Assembly: GCA_963770375.1 (NCBI GenBank) | Contig: CAVYPM010000017.1 | Span: 496,001 to 560,000 of the forward strand | DNA from: DASVBE01 sp963770375 | GTDB taxonomy: Bacteria > Actinomycetota > Actinomycetes > Streptosporangiales > Streptosporangiaceae | Direction of reading: 5' to 3' | Length of the DNA: 64,000 nucleotides | Shown: positions 9,541-16,659 of the stretch, one piece after another | How positions within the stretch are numbered: the first letter of the stretch is position 1 | Layout of the letters: the number at the start of each line of letters is the position of its first letter | Translations under genes and position numbers: made by a program | The notes under the pieces: model-generated | What the model saw: the letters and a program-made list of their open reading frames with translations, nothing else | Databases searched by the model: none | What the model was told of the DNA's origin: nothing

Positions 9541-9567
9541 TCAGCCGCCCCAGGTACGGTCGCGCAT
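9541..9567 (-). CDS. Micro-ORF copy 2: MRDRTWGG
   Basis: ATG CGC GAC CGT ACC TGG GGC GGC TGA, led by GAGGAG and ACGGCG. It is an intact copy of the conserved octapeptide frame. Codon use differs from copy 3 only at third positions (CGT for CGC, ACC for ACG). Confidence 0.5.
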   Translation of the reverse strand: MRDRTWGG

Positions 9568-9624
9568 CGCCGTTCTCCTCTCCTTTGGCCTGCCGTTGCC
9601 TCGCGGGCTCTCTGCCGGGCCGCT

Positions 9625-9651
9625 TCAGCCGCCCCACGTGCGGTCGCGCAT
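9625..9651 (-). CDS. Micro-ORF copy 3: MRDRTWGG
   Basis: ATG CGC GAC CGC ACG TGG GGC GGC TGA, led by GAGGAGG and ACGGCG. Intact copy, 84 bp from copy 2. Confidence 0.5.
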   Translation of the reverse strand: MRDRTWGG

Positions 9652-9707
9652 CGCCGTCCTCCTCTCGCTGAACTGCCGTCTGCTTCGCGGTCGCTTGCCG
9701 GGCTGTC

Positions 9708-9734
9708 TCAGCCGCCCCAGGTACGGTCACGCAT
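9708..9734 (-). CDS. Micro-ORF copy 4: MRDRTWGG
   Basis: ATG CGT GAC CGT ACC TGG GGC GGC TGA, led by GGCGAGGGGAACGGCG. Intact peptide; the ribosome-binding site is a little weaker than in copies 3 and 6. It lies 83 bp from copy 3. Confidence 0.5.
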   Translation of the reverse strand: MRDRTWGG

Positions 9735-9795
9735 CGCCGTTCCCCTCGCCTCCCTTTGGTCTGCCGTTGCCTCGCCGCCTCACGCCGGTCCGCAT
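9727..9795 (-). pseudogene. Decayed micro-ORF copy 5
   Basis: The unit keeps GAGGAGG, ACGGCG and ATG at 9795. Small deletions inside the core shift the frame, so it reads MRTGVRRRGNG... for 22 residues and stops inside copy 4. It is also closer to its neighbours than the normal period, consistent with deletion. Confidence 0.4.
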
Positions 9796-9839
9796 CGCCG
9801 TCCTCCTCGCTCTCCTGGTCCGCGTCGCGAGTGCCTGCC

Positions 9840-9866
9840 TCAGCCGCCCCACGTGCGGTCACGCAT
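9840..9866 (-). CDS. Micro-ORF copy 6: MRDRTWGG
   Basis: ATG CGT GAC CGC ACG TGG GGC GGC TGA, led by GAGAGGAGG and ACGGCG. Intact copy; differs from copy 3 only by the synonymous CGT. Confidence 0.5.
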   Translation of the reverse strand: MRDRTWGG

Positions 9867-9924
9867 CGCCGTCCTCCTCTCTGTTCTCGTGCTGTCCTGT
9901 GGCCGGCTCTCCTACCGGGCTGCC

Positions 9925-9951
9925 TCAGTCACCCCAGTGGATGCCATGGAT
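9925..9951 (-). pseudogene. Decayed micro-ORF copy 7 (start codon lost)
   Basis: The unit keeps AGGAGG, the 27-base length and the stop, ending TGG GGT GAC TGA. The start position is ATC instead of ATG and the first codons are changed (HGIHWGD). It is the first unit in the direction of transcription. An out-of-frame ATG at 9947 would encode MASTGVTEAAR. Confidence 0.4.
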
Positions 9952-10369
9952 CGCCGCCCTCCTGTTCGTGTTTTTGGCGCCTGCGATCAGGAGGGGCCCT
10001 GGGCCGGTGAGGGCCAGCTCTGATAGAGCGTGATTCCACAGTTACTCTCTGCCGGCAACTATGCCCTATCTGGCCCACGCACACGCCCGCTTCGGGCCTG
10101 CCGAACTCCTCCCGGCCGATACTCAACGCAACCGGCCCGAACGCATCTGTTGCCACGCCCGGACTTCCGCAGAAGCTCGATTCCATGCGTCGTCGCAGCT
10201 ACCTTGCTCCGGCATCGACCTGCATGTTGCTTTTTTCAAATTTCAATGTGCATGATCCTCCCCGACCGGACCCCTCCGGCGGGTGAATTCGTACCAGATT
10301 GTGACGTGACGTAACCGCGCAGTAGCTATACCGAACCTGCTCGCAGTGTTTACCCTGTGTAACTAGTCC

Positions 10370-10400
10370 TTGACAAATAGCTCACCATGTCTGCCAGAAT
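10370..10400 (+). promoter_or_regulatory. Promoter of the diguanylate cyclase gene
   Basis: TTGACA (10370-10375) and CAGAAT (10395-10400) stand 19 bases apart, about 65 bp before the ATG at 10468. The placement rules out the earlier in-frame ATG at 10387, which lies between the two boxes. Confidence 0.45.
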
Positions 10401-10467
10401 GTGCGGCAAGCCCCAACTGCCCGACCTGCCTACCGGACTCGCGTCATGTCACGTCGCGGAGGAGAGC

Positions 10468-11823
10468 ATGAGCCTTGCCCATCGTGCGGGCAGCGCGCTG
10501 AGGCATGCTCTTGACGTCCGCGCCTGGCCGATCAGGGAGAACTCCGCTCGGCTGAACGGCTACATTCTGGCCGTAGTCCTCCTCGACGTGGCCGCCATCG
10601 GCACCGCCGCCGTCACCACCTCGTTCTCGCTTAGCCAGCTTGTCCTGTTCGGCTTCGCGTGCCTGTGCAGCGTGACGATGGTCGAGGCGACCAGGCGGGC
10701 CGGTGAGAACGCGGGCTGGATCGCGGACATCTACGGCATCTGGGAGCTGCCGATCGCGGTTCTGCTTCCCCCGCTGTACGCGCTGCTGGTGCCTATCCCG
10801 CACACCGTGCTGATCCAGCTGCGGGTCAAGCACATCCCGCTGCACCGCCGGGTGTTCTCGGCCGCCATGCTCGGCCTGTCCTACGGCCTTGCCTCGGTCG
10901 CCTTCCACTTTGTGGACCAGCACGGTATCGGGGCCATCGGCAGCACGGACGGCAGGCACGCCGTATGGGTCCTGGCCGTGGCGGCCTGCGGGGTCCTGCA
11001 GTGGGCCGCCAACTCGGCCCTGCTGCTGCCGCCGATCCTGTCCACGGACCCTACCCAGAGCCTGAAGAGCCTGTTCCTGTCCCGCGAACTGCTGGTGAAC
11101 GACGGCACCCAGATATGCGTCGGCACGATCGTCGCCGTCTGCACCACGATGACCCCGGTGTCGATCCTGTTCGCGCTGCCGTTCGCCACCCTGCTGCAGC
11201 GTTCCCAGCGGCACGGCCAGCTGGTCAGCGCGTCCCGGCAGGACTCCAAGACCGGTCTGCTGAACGCGGGCACCTGGGAGAAGGAAGCCGGTGCCGAGAT
11301 CACCCGTGCGATCAGGACCCGGACCCCGCTCGCGGTAGCCCTGGTCGACCTGGACTCGTTCAAGGCCGTCAACGACACCTACGGCCACCTGTCCGGGGAC
11401 AAGGCCCTGCTCGCCGTGGCCCGCACGATCAAGGTCTTCCTCCGGGACTACGACCTGGTCGGCCGGTTCGGCGGCGAGGAGTTCGCGCTGCTGCTGCCGC
11501 AAACCGACGAAAACGCCGCCCGCGGCATTGCCGAGCGGATCCGGGCCCACATCGCCGGGATGCCCATCCCGCTCAGCGATGCTCCCGACGCGGAGACCAT
11601 CAGGGTCACCGTGTCCATCGGCGTCGCCGCGCTGAGTTCCTCCCGCAGTTCGCTGACCGAGCTGCTGGCCACCGCCGACGCGGCGCTGTACCGGGCCAAG
11701 GACGCCGGCCGCAACCAGGTCTGGGTCACCACCGACTCGGCCACGTTCCCCCAGCCGGCCTCGACCGGGCACCCCGGGTCCGCCCCGCCCGGCCAGCAGC
11801 GCACCGAGCCCGCCCGCGGCTGA
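10468..11823 (+). CDS. Membrane-anchored GGDEF diguanylate cyclase
   Basis: The 451-residue protein has a hydrophobic N-terminal half with about six membrane spans (residues 28-240), resembling a MASE-like sensor. A C-terminal GGDEF domain carries the active-site loop GGEEF (335-339). The allosteric inhibition site RxxD is present as RDYD (326-329), five residues before it. It should make cyclic di-GMP from two GTP and be feedback inhibited. The start at 10468 is preferred because GGAGGAG sits 5-7 bases upstream and a promoter overlaps the alternative ATG at 10387. The tail is Pro/Gly-rich. Confidence 0.88.
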   Translation: MSLAHRAGSALRHALDVRAWPIRENSARLNGYILAVVLLDVAAIGTAAVTTSFSLSQLVLFGFACLCSVTMVEATRRAGENAGWIADIYGIWELPIAVLLPPLYALLVPIPHTVLIQLRVKHIPLHRRVFSAAMLGLSYGLASVAFHFVDQHGIGAIGSTDGRHAVWVLAVAACGVLQWAANSALLLPPILSTDPTQSLKSLFLSRELLVNDGTQICVGTIVAVCTTMTPVSILFALPFATLLQRSQRHGQLVSASRQDSKTGLLNAGTWEKEAGAEITRAIRTRTPLAVALVDLDSFKAVNDTYGHLSGDKALLAVARTIKVFLRDYDLVGRFGGEEFALLLPQTDENAARGIAERIRAHIAGMPIPLSDAPDAETIRVTVSIGVAALSSSRSSLTELLATADAALYRAKDAGRNQVWVTTDSATFPQPASTGHPGSAPPGQQRTEPARG

Positions 11824-11892
11824 CCGCTCTCCCCCGCCGCCCGCCGCCTCTGCCGGTCCTGGGCATCCCAGGGACTCTGGTCAGATGGAGGC

Positions 11893-13107
11893 ATGGCACT
11901 GACACGGCATCGAGGGCGCTGGATGCCCGAGGACCGGTTCGCGTCCGTCTGGCAATACCTTCCCGTTGAAATCCCGCCCGGGGCCTACGCGCTGCGCGTT
12001 GAGCTGGAGTACGACCGGCGCGGGGCCGTGCTCGACCTGGGCTGCCAGGGTCCCGCGGGGTTTCGCGGCTGGTCCGGCGGGGCCCGCCAGTCGTTCGTCA
12101 TCACCGCGGACGGCGCGACCCCCGGCTATCTGCCGGGCGAACTGGAGCCAGGCACCTGGCAGGTCATCATCGGCGTCCACCAGGTGCCGCCGGACGGGGC
12201 CAGGTACAGCGTGTCGGCCGAGGTCACGACCAGCCGGGCGAACCTGCTGCCGGGCCAGGAGGCGGATCCGCCGCCGCTGCCCGACCGCCCCGCACGGCGG
12301 GCTCTGCCCGCCAGCAACGGGCGCCGCTGGCTGGCCGGCGACCTGCACACGCACACGCTGCACTCCGACGGGGCGCTCACCGTCGGCGCGCTGGCCCGGC
12401 TGGTCAGCGAGCGCGGCCTGGACTTCGCCGCGGTCACCGACCACAACACGGTCAGCCATCACGCCGAACTGCCGGCCGCCTCGGCCCGGCACGGCGTAAC
12501 GCTGATACCCGGCCAGGAGGTCACCACCGAGGCGGGTCATGCCGGTGTGCTCGGCGACGTCGGCTGGGTCGACTTCCGCCGGCCCGCCGACGACTGGCTG
12601 GCGGCCGCCGAGCGGGGCGGCGGCCTGATGTCCATCAACCACCCTCTGGGCGGCTCGGTGAGCTGGACCATCCCGATGACCCGGCGTCCGCCGCTGGCCG
12701 AGATCTGGCACTGGAGCTGGCTGGACCTGCACTGGACCAGCATGCTGGCCTGGTGGCTCGCCTGGGACCCGGCGGTGATCCCGGTAGGCGGCAGCGACTG
12801 GCACCGGCCCGGAGCCGACGCCCTGCCCGGCTCACCCACCACCTGGGTAGAGAGTGCGAGCCGGGACCCGCAGGACATCATCGACGGCCTGCGGACCGGG
12901 CGGACCGCGATCTCGGCCAGCGCCCAGGGCCCGGTCCTGCTCCGCCAGGACGACAGCCTGATCGCCATCGGCGCCGACGGCCTGACCCTGGCCGGCCCCC
13001 ACGGCCCGCGCCAGCGGATCACCGGCAACCTGGCCACCCTGAACGGCGCCCCCGGCTACCACCGCCTCCTGGACCCAACAGGCGCCACCCTCGCCCTAAC
13101 GGGCTAA
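11893..13107 (+). CDS. CehA/McbA-family PHP-domain metallohydrolase
   Basis: The 404-residue protein has an N-terminal beta-rich region (1-140) followed by a PHP phosphoesterase domain. Metal-ligand motifs are visible: GDLHTHTLHSDG (HxH), AVTDHNTVSHHAE (the DH motif), IPGQEVTTEAGHAGVLG, INHPLGGS and GGSDWHRPG near the end of the domain. CehA-type enzymes hydrolyse phosphate or carbamate esters. The substrate is not predictable here. ATG 11893 follows GGAGG by 2-3 bases. It ends in a convergent region with a long inverted repeat. Confidence 0.8.
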   Translation: MALTRHRGRWMPEDRFASVWQYLPVEIPPGAYALRVELEYDRRGAVLDLGCQGPAGFRGWSGGARQSFVITADGATPGYLPGELEPGTWQVIIGVHQVPPDGARYSVSAEVTTSRANLLPGQEADPPPLPDRPARRALPASNGRRWLAGDLHTHTLHSDGALTVGALARLVSERGLDFAAVTDHNTVSHHAELPAASARHGVTLIPGQEVTTEAGHAGVLGDVGWVDFRRPADDWLAAAERGGGLMSINHPLGGSVSWTIPMTRRPPLAEIWHWSWLDLHWTSMLAWWLAWDPAVIPVGGSDWHRPGADALPGSPTTWVESASRDPQDIIDGLRTGRTAISASAQGPVLLRQDDSLIAIGADGLTLAGPHGPRQRITGNLATLNGAPGYHRLLDPTGATLALTG

Positions 13108-13123
13108 CCGCGGCCCCATCCCC

Positions 13124-13212
13124 CCATGATCACGGTGGATTTCCGGTCCCCTGGTCATGCATTTCGGATTTGGGATGCAACCCCCCGCACCCGGAATCCA
13201 CCATGATCATGG
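13124..13212. repeat. Long imperfect inverted repeat enclosing a repeated intergenic element
   Basis: The left arm (13124-13146, CCATGATCACGGTGG...) pairs with the right arm (13191-13212) over 22 positions with one mismatch and one bulged T; the loop is 44 bases. The loop contains a 36-bp sequence (13151-13186) that recurs at 14478. The hairpin lies between the converging PHP and histidine-kinase genes and overlaps the kinase stop, so it may act as a bidirectional terminator. Its partial recurrence marks it as a mobile or repeated palindrome. Confidence 0.65.
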
Positions 13213-14385
13213 AAATAACCCGGGTGGGTCGGGCCTGGCCAGCTGCCGGCCGTTCGCCCGTCGTGAGGTGGTCCGGGCCACTGTTGCAGGCAGAAGAAGC
13301 TCGAACACCGATCCTTGGCCCATTGTGCTGTGGACGTGAACTGAGCCGCCGTGGGCTTCGGCGATCGCCTTGACCACCGCCAGGCCGAGGCCGAAGCCGC
13401 CGCTCTGACGGCTGCGGCCCGCGTCGACCCGGGTGAACCGGCCGAAGATCCGGCCAATCTCTGAGGCCGGGATGCCGGTCCCTGAATCGGTCACGGCCAG
13501 GATGACATTCCCGTCGCTGGCCCGGGCCGCCAGCTCGATGCGGCCGCCGGGGCTGGTGTGACGGACCGCGTTCTCGATGAGCGCGTCGATGGCTACGGTC
13601 AGGCGGTCCTGATCGGCGTCCACCACTGCCTCCACCAGGTTGCCAAGCGACCACCGCCGGGGCGTCTGGCTCCAGCGGCGCAGGGTCTCGGCCAGGAATT
13701 CTGCGACGTCCACCGGAGCCAGGCGCAGGAAGCCCGAGGTGTCCGTGGAGGCGAGCAGCAGCAGCCGGCTGGCCAGGCGGCGCATCCGCTGCAGTTCATC
13801 CACGGCCACTCGCGCGTCGCTTGCGATCGCCTGGTCAGGAGCGGTGCGCTCGATAAGCTCGGCGTGGCCAAGCGCAATGGTGATGGGCGTGCCCAGCTCG
13901 TGGGAGGCGTCCTGCAGGAACTGGCGCTGCTGATCCAGCAGCCGCAGGTTGTGCTCTGAGACGCGTTTCATCTCCACCAGGGCCGCCTGCCGCCTGCGGG
14001 CGTGCCAGACCATCGCCACGAACATGATGGCCAGTAGCGGGACCTCCACGAGGTACTCCGCGTCCTGTTGCCCCCGCAGGACCTGCCAGCCGATCAGGCC
14101 GCCGGTAGCGACGGTCACCAGCGTGACGGTCAGGACCGTAGATCCCAGCCGCCATAGGCGAAAGCCGTACATTACGGTCAGGCTGACCCAGATGATCAGG
14201 AACGGGACGGTTTGCCAGGCAGGGATGAGGCGCATGGCAATGAGGTTGAGCCCGATGAAGACCACCCAGGCGATGTCGGCCCGGGAAGCGCGGCTCAGAT
14301 GAGGAACCCGGATACCGTGCACCCAGCCTCCAAGCGCACCGGGCAGCGGGCCCACCGCCCCACCCGTAGCACGCGGGTCTTCCAT
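13207..14385 (-). CDS. Sensor histidine kinase (no adjacent response regulator)
   Basis: The 392-residue kinase has about four membrane spans in residues 35-135 (ADIAWVVFIGLNLIAM, TVPFLIIWVSLTVMYG, LTVTLVTVATGGLIGW, VPLLAIMFVAMVW). It then has a HisKA dimerisation helix with the phospho-acceptor in QDASHELGTPITIAL and an HATPase domain with N-box DALIENAVRHTS, G1 VTDSGTGIP and G2 GGFGLGLAVV. Extracellular loops are short, so it may sense a membrane or intracellular signal. No receiver gene flanks it. Start at 14385 is ATG; no strong ribosome-binding site. Confidence 0.87.
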   Translation of the reverse strand: MEDPRATGGAVGPLPGALGGWVHGIRVPHLSRASRADIAWVVFIGLNLIAMRLIPAWQTVPFLIIWVSLTVMYGFRLWRLGSTVLTVTLVTVATGGLIGWQVLRGQQDAEYLVEVPLLAIMFVAMVWHARRRQAALVEMKRVSEHNLRLLDQQRQFLQDASHELGTPITIALGHAELIERTAPDQAIASDARVAVDELQRMRRLASRLLLLASTDTSGFLRLAPVDVAEFLAETLRRWSQTPRRWSLGNLVEAVVDADQDRLTVAIDALIENAVRHTSPGGRIELAARASDGNVILAVTDSGTGIPASEIGRIFGRFTRVDAGRSRQSGGFGLGLAVVKAIAEAHGGSVHVHSTMGQGSVFELLLPATVARTTSRRANGRQLARPDPPGLFP

Positions 14386-14477
14386 GTTCCCGTCCCGGTT
14401 CAGGCGCCTACCACAGCCTAGGCTCCCGGCCTTTGCCCGACTAGCTGAGCCGTCCAGACAGTCGCACTCTGGGCGGC

Positions 14478-14540
14478 CTGGTCAGGCATTTCGGATCTGG
14501 GACGCAACCCCCAGCAGCGGACATCCTCCGCGATCATGGA
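14478..14540 (+). repeat. Second copy of the 63-bp intergenic element
   Basis: Positions 14478-14513 match 13151-13186 at 32 of 36 bases (CTGGTCAGGCATTTCGG...). The short word GATCATGGA follows after the same distance in both copies (14532 and 13205). The left inverted arm is missing here. The two copies flank the histidine-kinase gene in direct orientation. The remainder of the 14386-14704 gap encodes, in frame, a C-terminus-like tail (about 14580-14695, VGLPNFLIVAARRAA) that may be a gene remnant; its parent protein is not recognisable. Confidence 0.6.
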
Positions 14541-14704
14541 GTTCTCGGCATATCCCGCAGGTAGTGGGATCGGAGGCGGCCGCCGTGGCGGAGTGGACGA
14601 ACACGGGCTCACCCCCGGGACCGCCGCCGAGCGGCATCGGCGCCTACGTCGGCCTGCCGAACTTCCTCATCGTCGCCGCCCGGCGGGCAGCCTGACCTTC
14701 TGCA

Positions 14705-15211
14705 TCAGGGCTGGACCTGCAGGGTCAGCTCCAGGGCCCAGTCATCAGCGTCTTCATCTGGCCAATCGCCGGTGGCGTTCAGCCTGGTCGCGGGGCCGTA
14801 CCCGGCGATGACCCGGCCCAGCTCGCCGCCCTCACGGAACAGGGCCGGGCGCCAGCGGATGTCCGACAGCGTTCCCCGCGTGCTGCCTGCCGCGTATCCG
14901 TGCCGGATTTCCCAGAGCTGCCCGGTGCAGCAGACCCGGGCGGCGGGGGCAGCCCCGGCGATGGCGAACTGCACGGCCCCGGACCGGATGAGGGTGCCCC
15001 GCTTGCGGGCGTGTGCGTCCTTGACCCGGCCGGCCACCGACCCGGTGATGCGGACCTCCCCGTCGGGCAGGACGTCGATGCGGTCCGGCTCAGCGGAGGC
15101 AACCACGTCGCCGGAGAAGGTCAGCTCCAGCTCCACGTTCTCGCCTGAGCGGCGCGGCACGCCGCAGCACTCGCAGACCCACGATGCGATCCAGACCGGC
15201 AGAGCGACCAT
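14705..15211 (-). CDS. DUF6578-like hypothetical protein
   Basis: The 168-residue product begins MVALPVWIASWVCECCG. It resembles the actinobacterial DUF6578 group, whose members open with a short beta strand, Trp and CCG, then a GEN/GDEV turn (here RRSGENVELEL). No catalytic residues are recognised. The double cysteine is probably structural or metal-binding. An upstream start at 15241 is possible, but homologues begin at the inner Met. Confidence 0.55.
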   Translation of the reverse strand: MVALPVWIASWVCECCGVPRRSGENVELELTFSGDVVASAEPDRIDVLPDGEVRITGSVAGRVKDAHARKRGTLIRSGAVQFAIAGAAPAARVCCTGQLWEIRHGYAAGSTRGTLSDIRWRPALFREGGELGRVIAGYGPATRLNATGDWPDEDADDWALELTLQVQP

Positions 15212-15248
15212 GGGCCGAGTGTAGGTGCGGGCCAGCCGCACCGCCGGG

Positions 15249-15728
15249 CTAGGACTGCTCGGTGATGCGGAAGACCGGGTAGCCGGCGGCGATCGCCAGC
15301 AGCTGGTCGTCGGTGGCGTCCGGGCCGACGCCGTCGAAGAACATGCCGACCTCGAACTTCCAGCGCTTCAGGTAGGCGCGCAGCAGGGCGGGCTTCTCGG
15401 CGTCGGGCAGCTCGGTGGCGGTGAAGCGCTCGACCCGGCGGCCGACGCGCAGCTCGCCGCCGTGGGCGGCGCGCATGTTGCGGACCCACTGGGTGTGGCC
15501 GCGCGGGGACACCAGGTAGCGGCCACCGTCGTAGTCGAGCGGGTTCACCGGGGTGCTCCGCCACTCGCCGCTGGACCGGCCGCGGACGTACAGGACGCGG
15601 CTGCCGTACAGCGAGACGCCGTGCCGGGTCAGGAACGCGACGACCCGGTTGAACAGCTGGTTCGTCCAGCCGCCGGGCACGACGTACCGGCTGGCGCCAC
15701 TGGCCTGGGGGTGCTCGGTCATGGTCAT
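15249..15728 (-). CDS. Nitroreductase/deazaflavin-dependent oxidoreductase (DDN-type, F420H2-dependent)
   Basis: The roughly 159-residue product matches the DDN/FDOR-B split-barrel family: VPGGWTNQLFNRVVAFLTRHG, GSRVLYVRGRSSGEWRSTPVNPLDYDGGRYLVSPRGHTQWVRNMRA. The R-GR-SG and HTQWVRNLRA-like motifs bind the deazaflavin cofactor. Enzymes of this family reduce quinones or other substrates with F420H2. The start at 15728 follows AGGAG with 6 bases. A nearby second ATG at 15722 is possible. It is divergent from a TetR regulator, and two operators lie between them, so repression by that regulator is likely. Confidence 0.85.
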   Translation of the reverse strand: MTMTEHPQASGASRYVVPGGWTNQLFNRVVAFLTRHGVSLYGSRVLYVRGRSSGEWRSTPVNPLDYDGGRYLVSPRGHTQWVRNMRAAHGGELRVGRRVERFTATELPDAEKPALLRAYLKRWKFEVGMFFDGVGPDATDDQLLAIAAGYPVFRITEQS

Positions 15729-15789
15729 CACTTTCTCCTGTCGGGAGGGCGGCCCGGGTAGCGGCGGGAGGCCCTCCGCGGTTCCGGCG

Positions 15790-15802
15790 AGAGCAGTGCT
15801 CT
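15790..15802. promoter_or_regulatory. TetR-type operator 1
   Basis: AGAGCAGTGCTCT is a 13-bp palindrome (GAGAGC/GCTCTC when extended one base each side) in the divergent region between the DDN-type gene and the TetR gene. A near-identical site lies 55 bp away. Confidence 0.65.
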
Positions 15803-15844
15803 CTGTTTCTGCCTCCAGCATGCCCTGCCGAGTGCGCCATGTCA

Positions 15845-15857
15845 AGAGCACTGCTCT
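15845..15857. promoter_or_regulatory. TetR-type operator 2
   Basis: AGAGCACTGCTCT repeats operator 1 with only the central base changed. It lies 41 bp before the TetR start codon, as expected for autorepression. Confidence 0.65.
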
Positions 15858-15897
15858 CATATTTGATCGGCGATCTCATCCGTGACAGACTGCCGCC

Positions 15898-16633
15898 ATG
15901 AACGCCGCCCCGCCGAACGCCAGCCAGACCGCGCGGCAGCGCGCCCGGGCCGAGCTGACCAGGGAGATCAAGGAGGCGGCCCGCCGTCAGCTGGCCGAGA
16001 CCGGCGCCCCGCAGCTGTCCCTGCGGGCGGTGGCCCGCGAGCTCGGGCTGGTCTCCTCGGCCCTCTACCGCTACTTCCCGAGCCGCGACGACCTGCTCAC
16101 CGCGCTGATCATCGACGCCTACGACTCGCTCGGGGAAGCCGCCGAGGCAGCCGCCGCGGCGAACGGCACGGCCGGGCCGCGCAGCGGCTGGCGGGCGGTC
16201 TGCCACGCGGTCCGGGACTGGGCCCGCGCGAACCCGCACGAGTACGCGCTGATCTACGGCTCGCCGGTGCCGGGCTACCAGGCCCCGCGGGACACCGTCG
16301 GCCGGCCGCCCGGGTCCCCCTGGTGCTCGGCCAGCTGGTCCGCGACTCCTGTGCCGCCCAGGCCGCGCCCGGTCAGCCGGGACCGCAGCAGCACCGCCAG
16401 CAGCACCGCCCCTCCCGGCCGTCCTGGCCGCGCAGGCGGCGATCGTCGCCGGGGCCATTGCTCCCGGGGTGCCCGAGCCGCTTATCGTGCGCGTGCTCAT
16501 CGCCTGGACCCAGCTGTTCGGCATGATCAGCTTCGAGCTGTTCGGCCAGTTCGTCGGCAGTGCCGACCCCGCAGACGACTTCTTTGGCTACGCGATCGAG
16601 CAGATGATCGCGTACATCCCGATAGCCGGCTAA
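15898..16633 (+). CDS. TetR-family transcriptional regulator (two frameshifts in this sequence)
   Basis: The N-terminal HTH is intact: ELTREIKEAARRQLAETGAPQLSLRAVARELGLVSSALYRYFPSRDDLLTALI. The frame is lost at about 16300-16312 after PRDTVG and resumes one frame over (RVPLVLGQLVRDSCAAQAA). It is lost again at about 16412-16424 and resumes in the third frame (VLAAQAAIVAGAIAPGV...FELFGQFVGS...) to the TAA at 16631-16633. Rejoined, the protein is about 245 residues with a normal TetR ligand-binding end. The indels lie in G/C runs. It likely represses itself and the DDN-type gene through the twin operators. Confidence 0.78.
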
Positions 16634-16634
16634 C

Positions 16635-16659
16635 CGATGAGGCGGCCCGGCCGCCATCG
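16635..16659. terminator. Candidate hairpin terminator between tetR and nudC
   Basis: CGATGAGGCGG-cccgg-CCGCCATCG folds into a 9-bp stem with a two-base bulge. It fills the short gap between two converging genes. No U tract is present. Confidence 0.35.

Larger units (their letters stand above)
9455..9970 (-). repeat. Tandem array of ~84-bp units, each carrying a Shine-Dalgarno-led micro-ORF (MRDRTWGG)
   Basis: Seven related units lie head to tail on the minus strand. Start-codon positions are 9951 (decayed), 9866, 9795 (decayed), 9734, 9651, 9567 and 9480. Spacing between neighbours is 83-87 bp except around the decayed 9795 unit (71 and 61 bp). Each unit has a purine-rich ribosome-binding site (GAGGAGG or close), ACGGCG, then the start. 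Spacers diverge more than the reading frames do. The rest of the 9327-10467 gap holds the terminator-like palindromes, some AT-richer sequence and the cyclase promoter. No gene of normal length is convincing in it. Confidence 0.8.

Noticed and set aside
9536..9862. 108-residue minus-strand reading frame across the array
   Set aside because: It is open only because 84 bp is a multiple of three. It ignores the SD-ATG pairs, and its sequence (Arg/Glu/Gly-rich) shows no family.
9455..9970. CRISPR array
   Set aside because: The repeated part is over 40 bp, copies vary, spacing is irregular and spacers are themselves related. No cas gene is present. The coding-like substitution pattern fits micro-ORFs better.
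9929..10186. 85-residue minus-strand frame upstream of the array
   Set aside because: No ribosome-binding site, odd composition and no recognisable domain. It overlaps the decayed first unit.
10236..10253. Further micro-ORF MHIEI on the minus strand with GGGAGG upstream
   Set aside because: The SD is only three bases from the ATG, the sequence is unrelated to the array peptide and occurs once. Probably chance.
10387..10467. N-terminal extension of the diguanylate cyclase
   Set aside because: The start lies inside the predicted promoter, has no ribosome-binding site and adds nonconserved residues.
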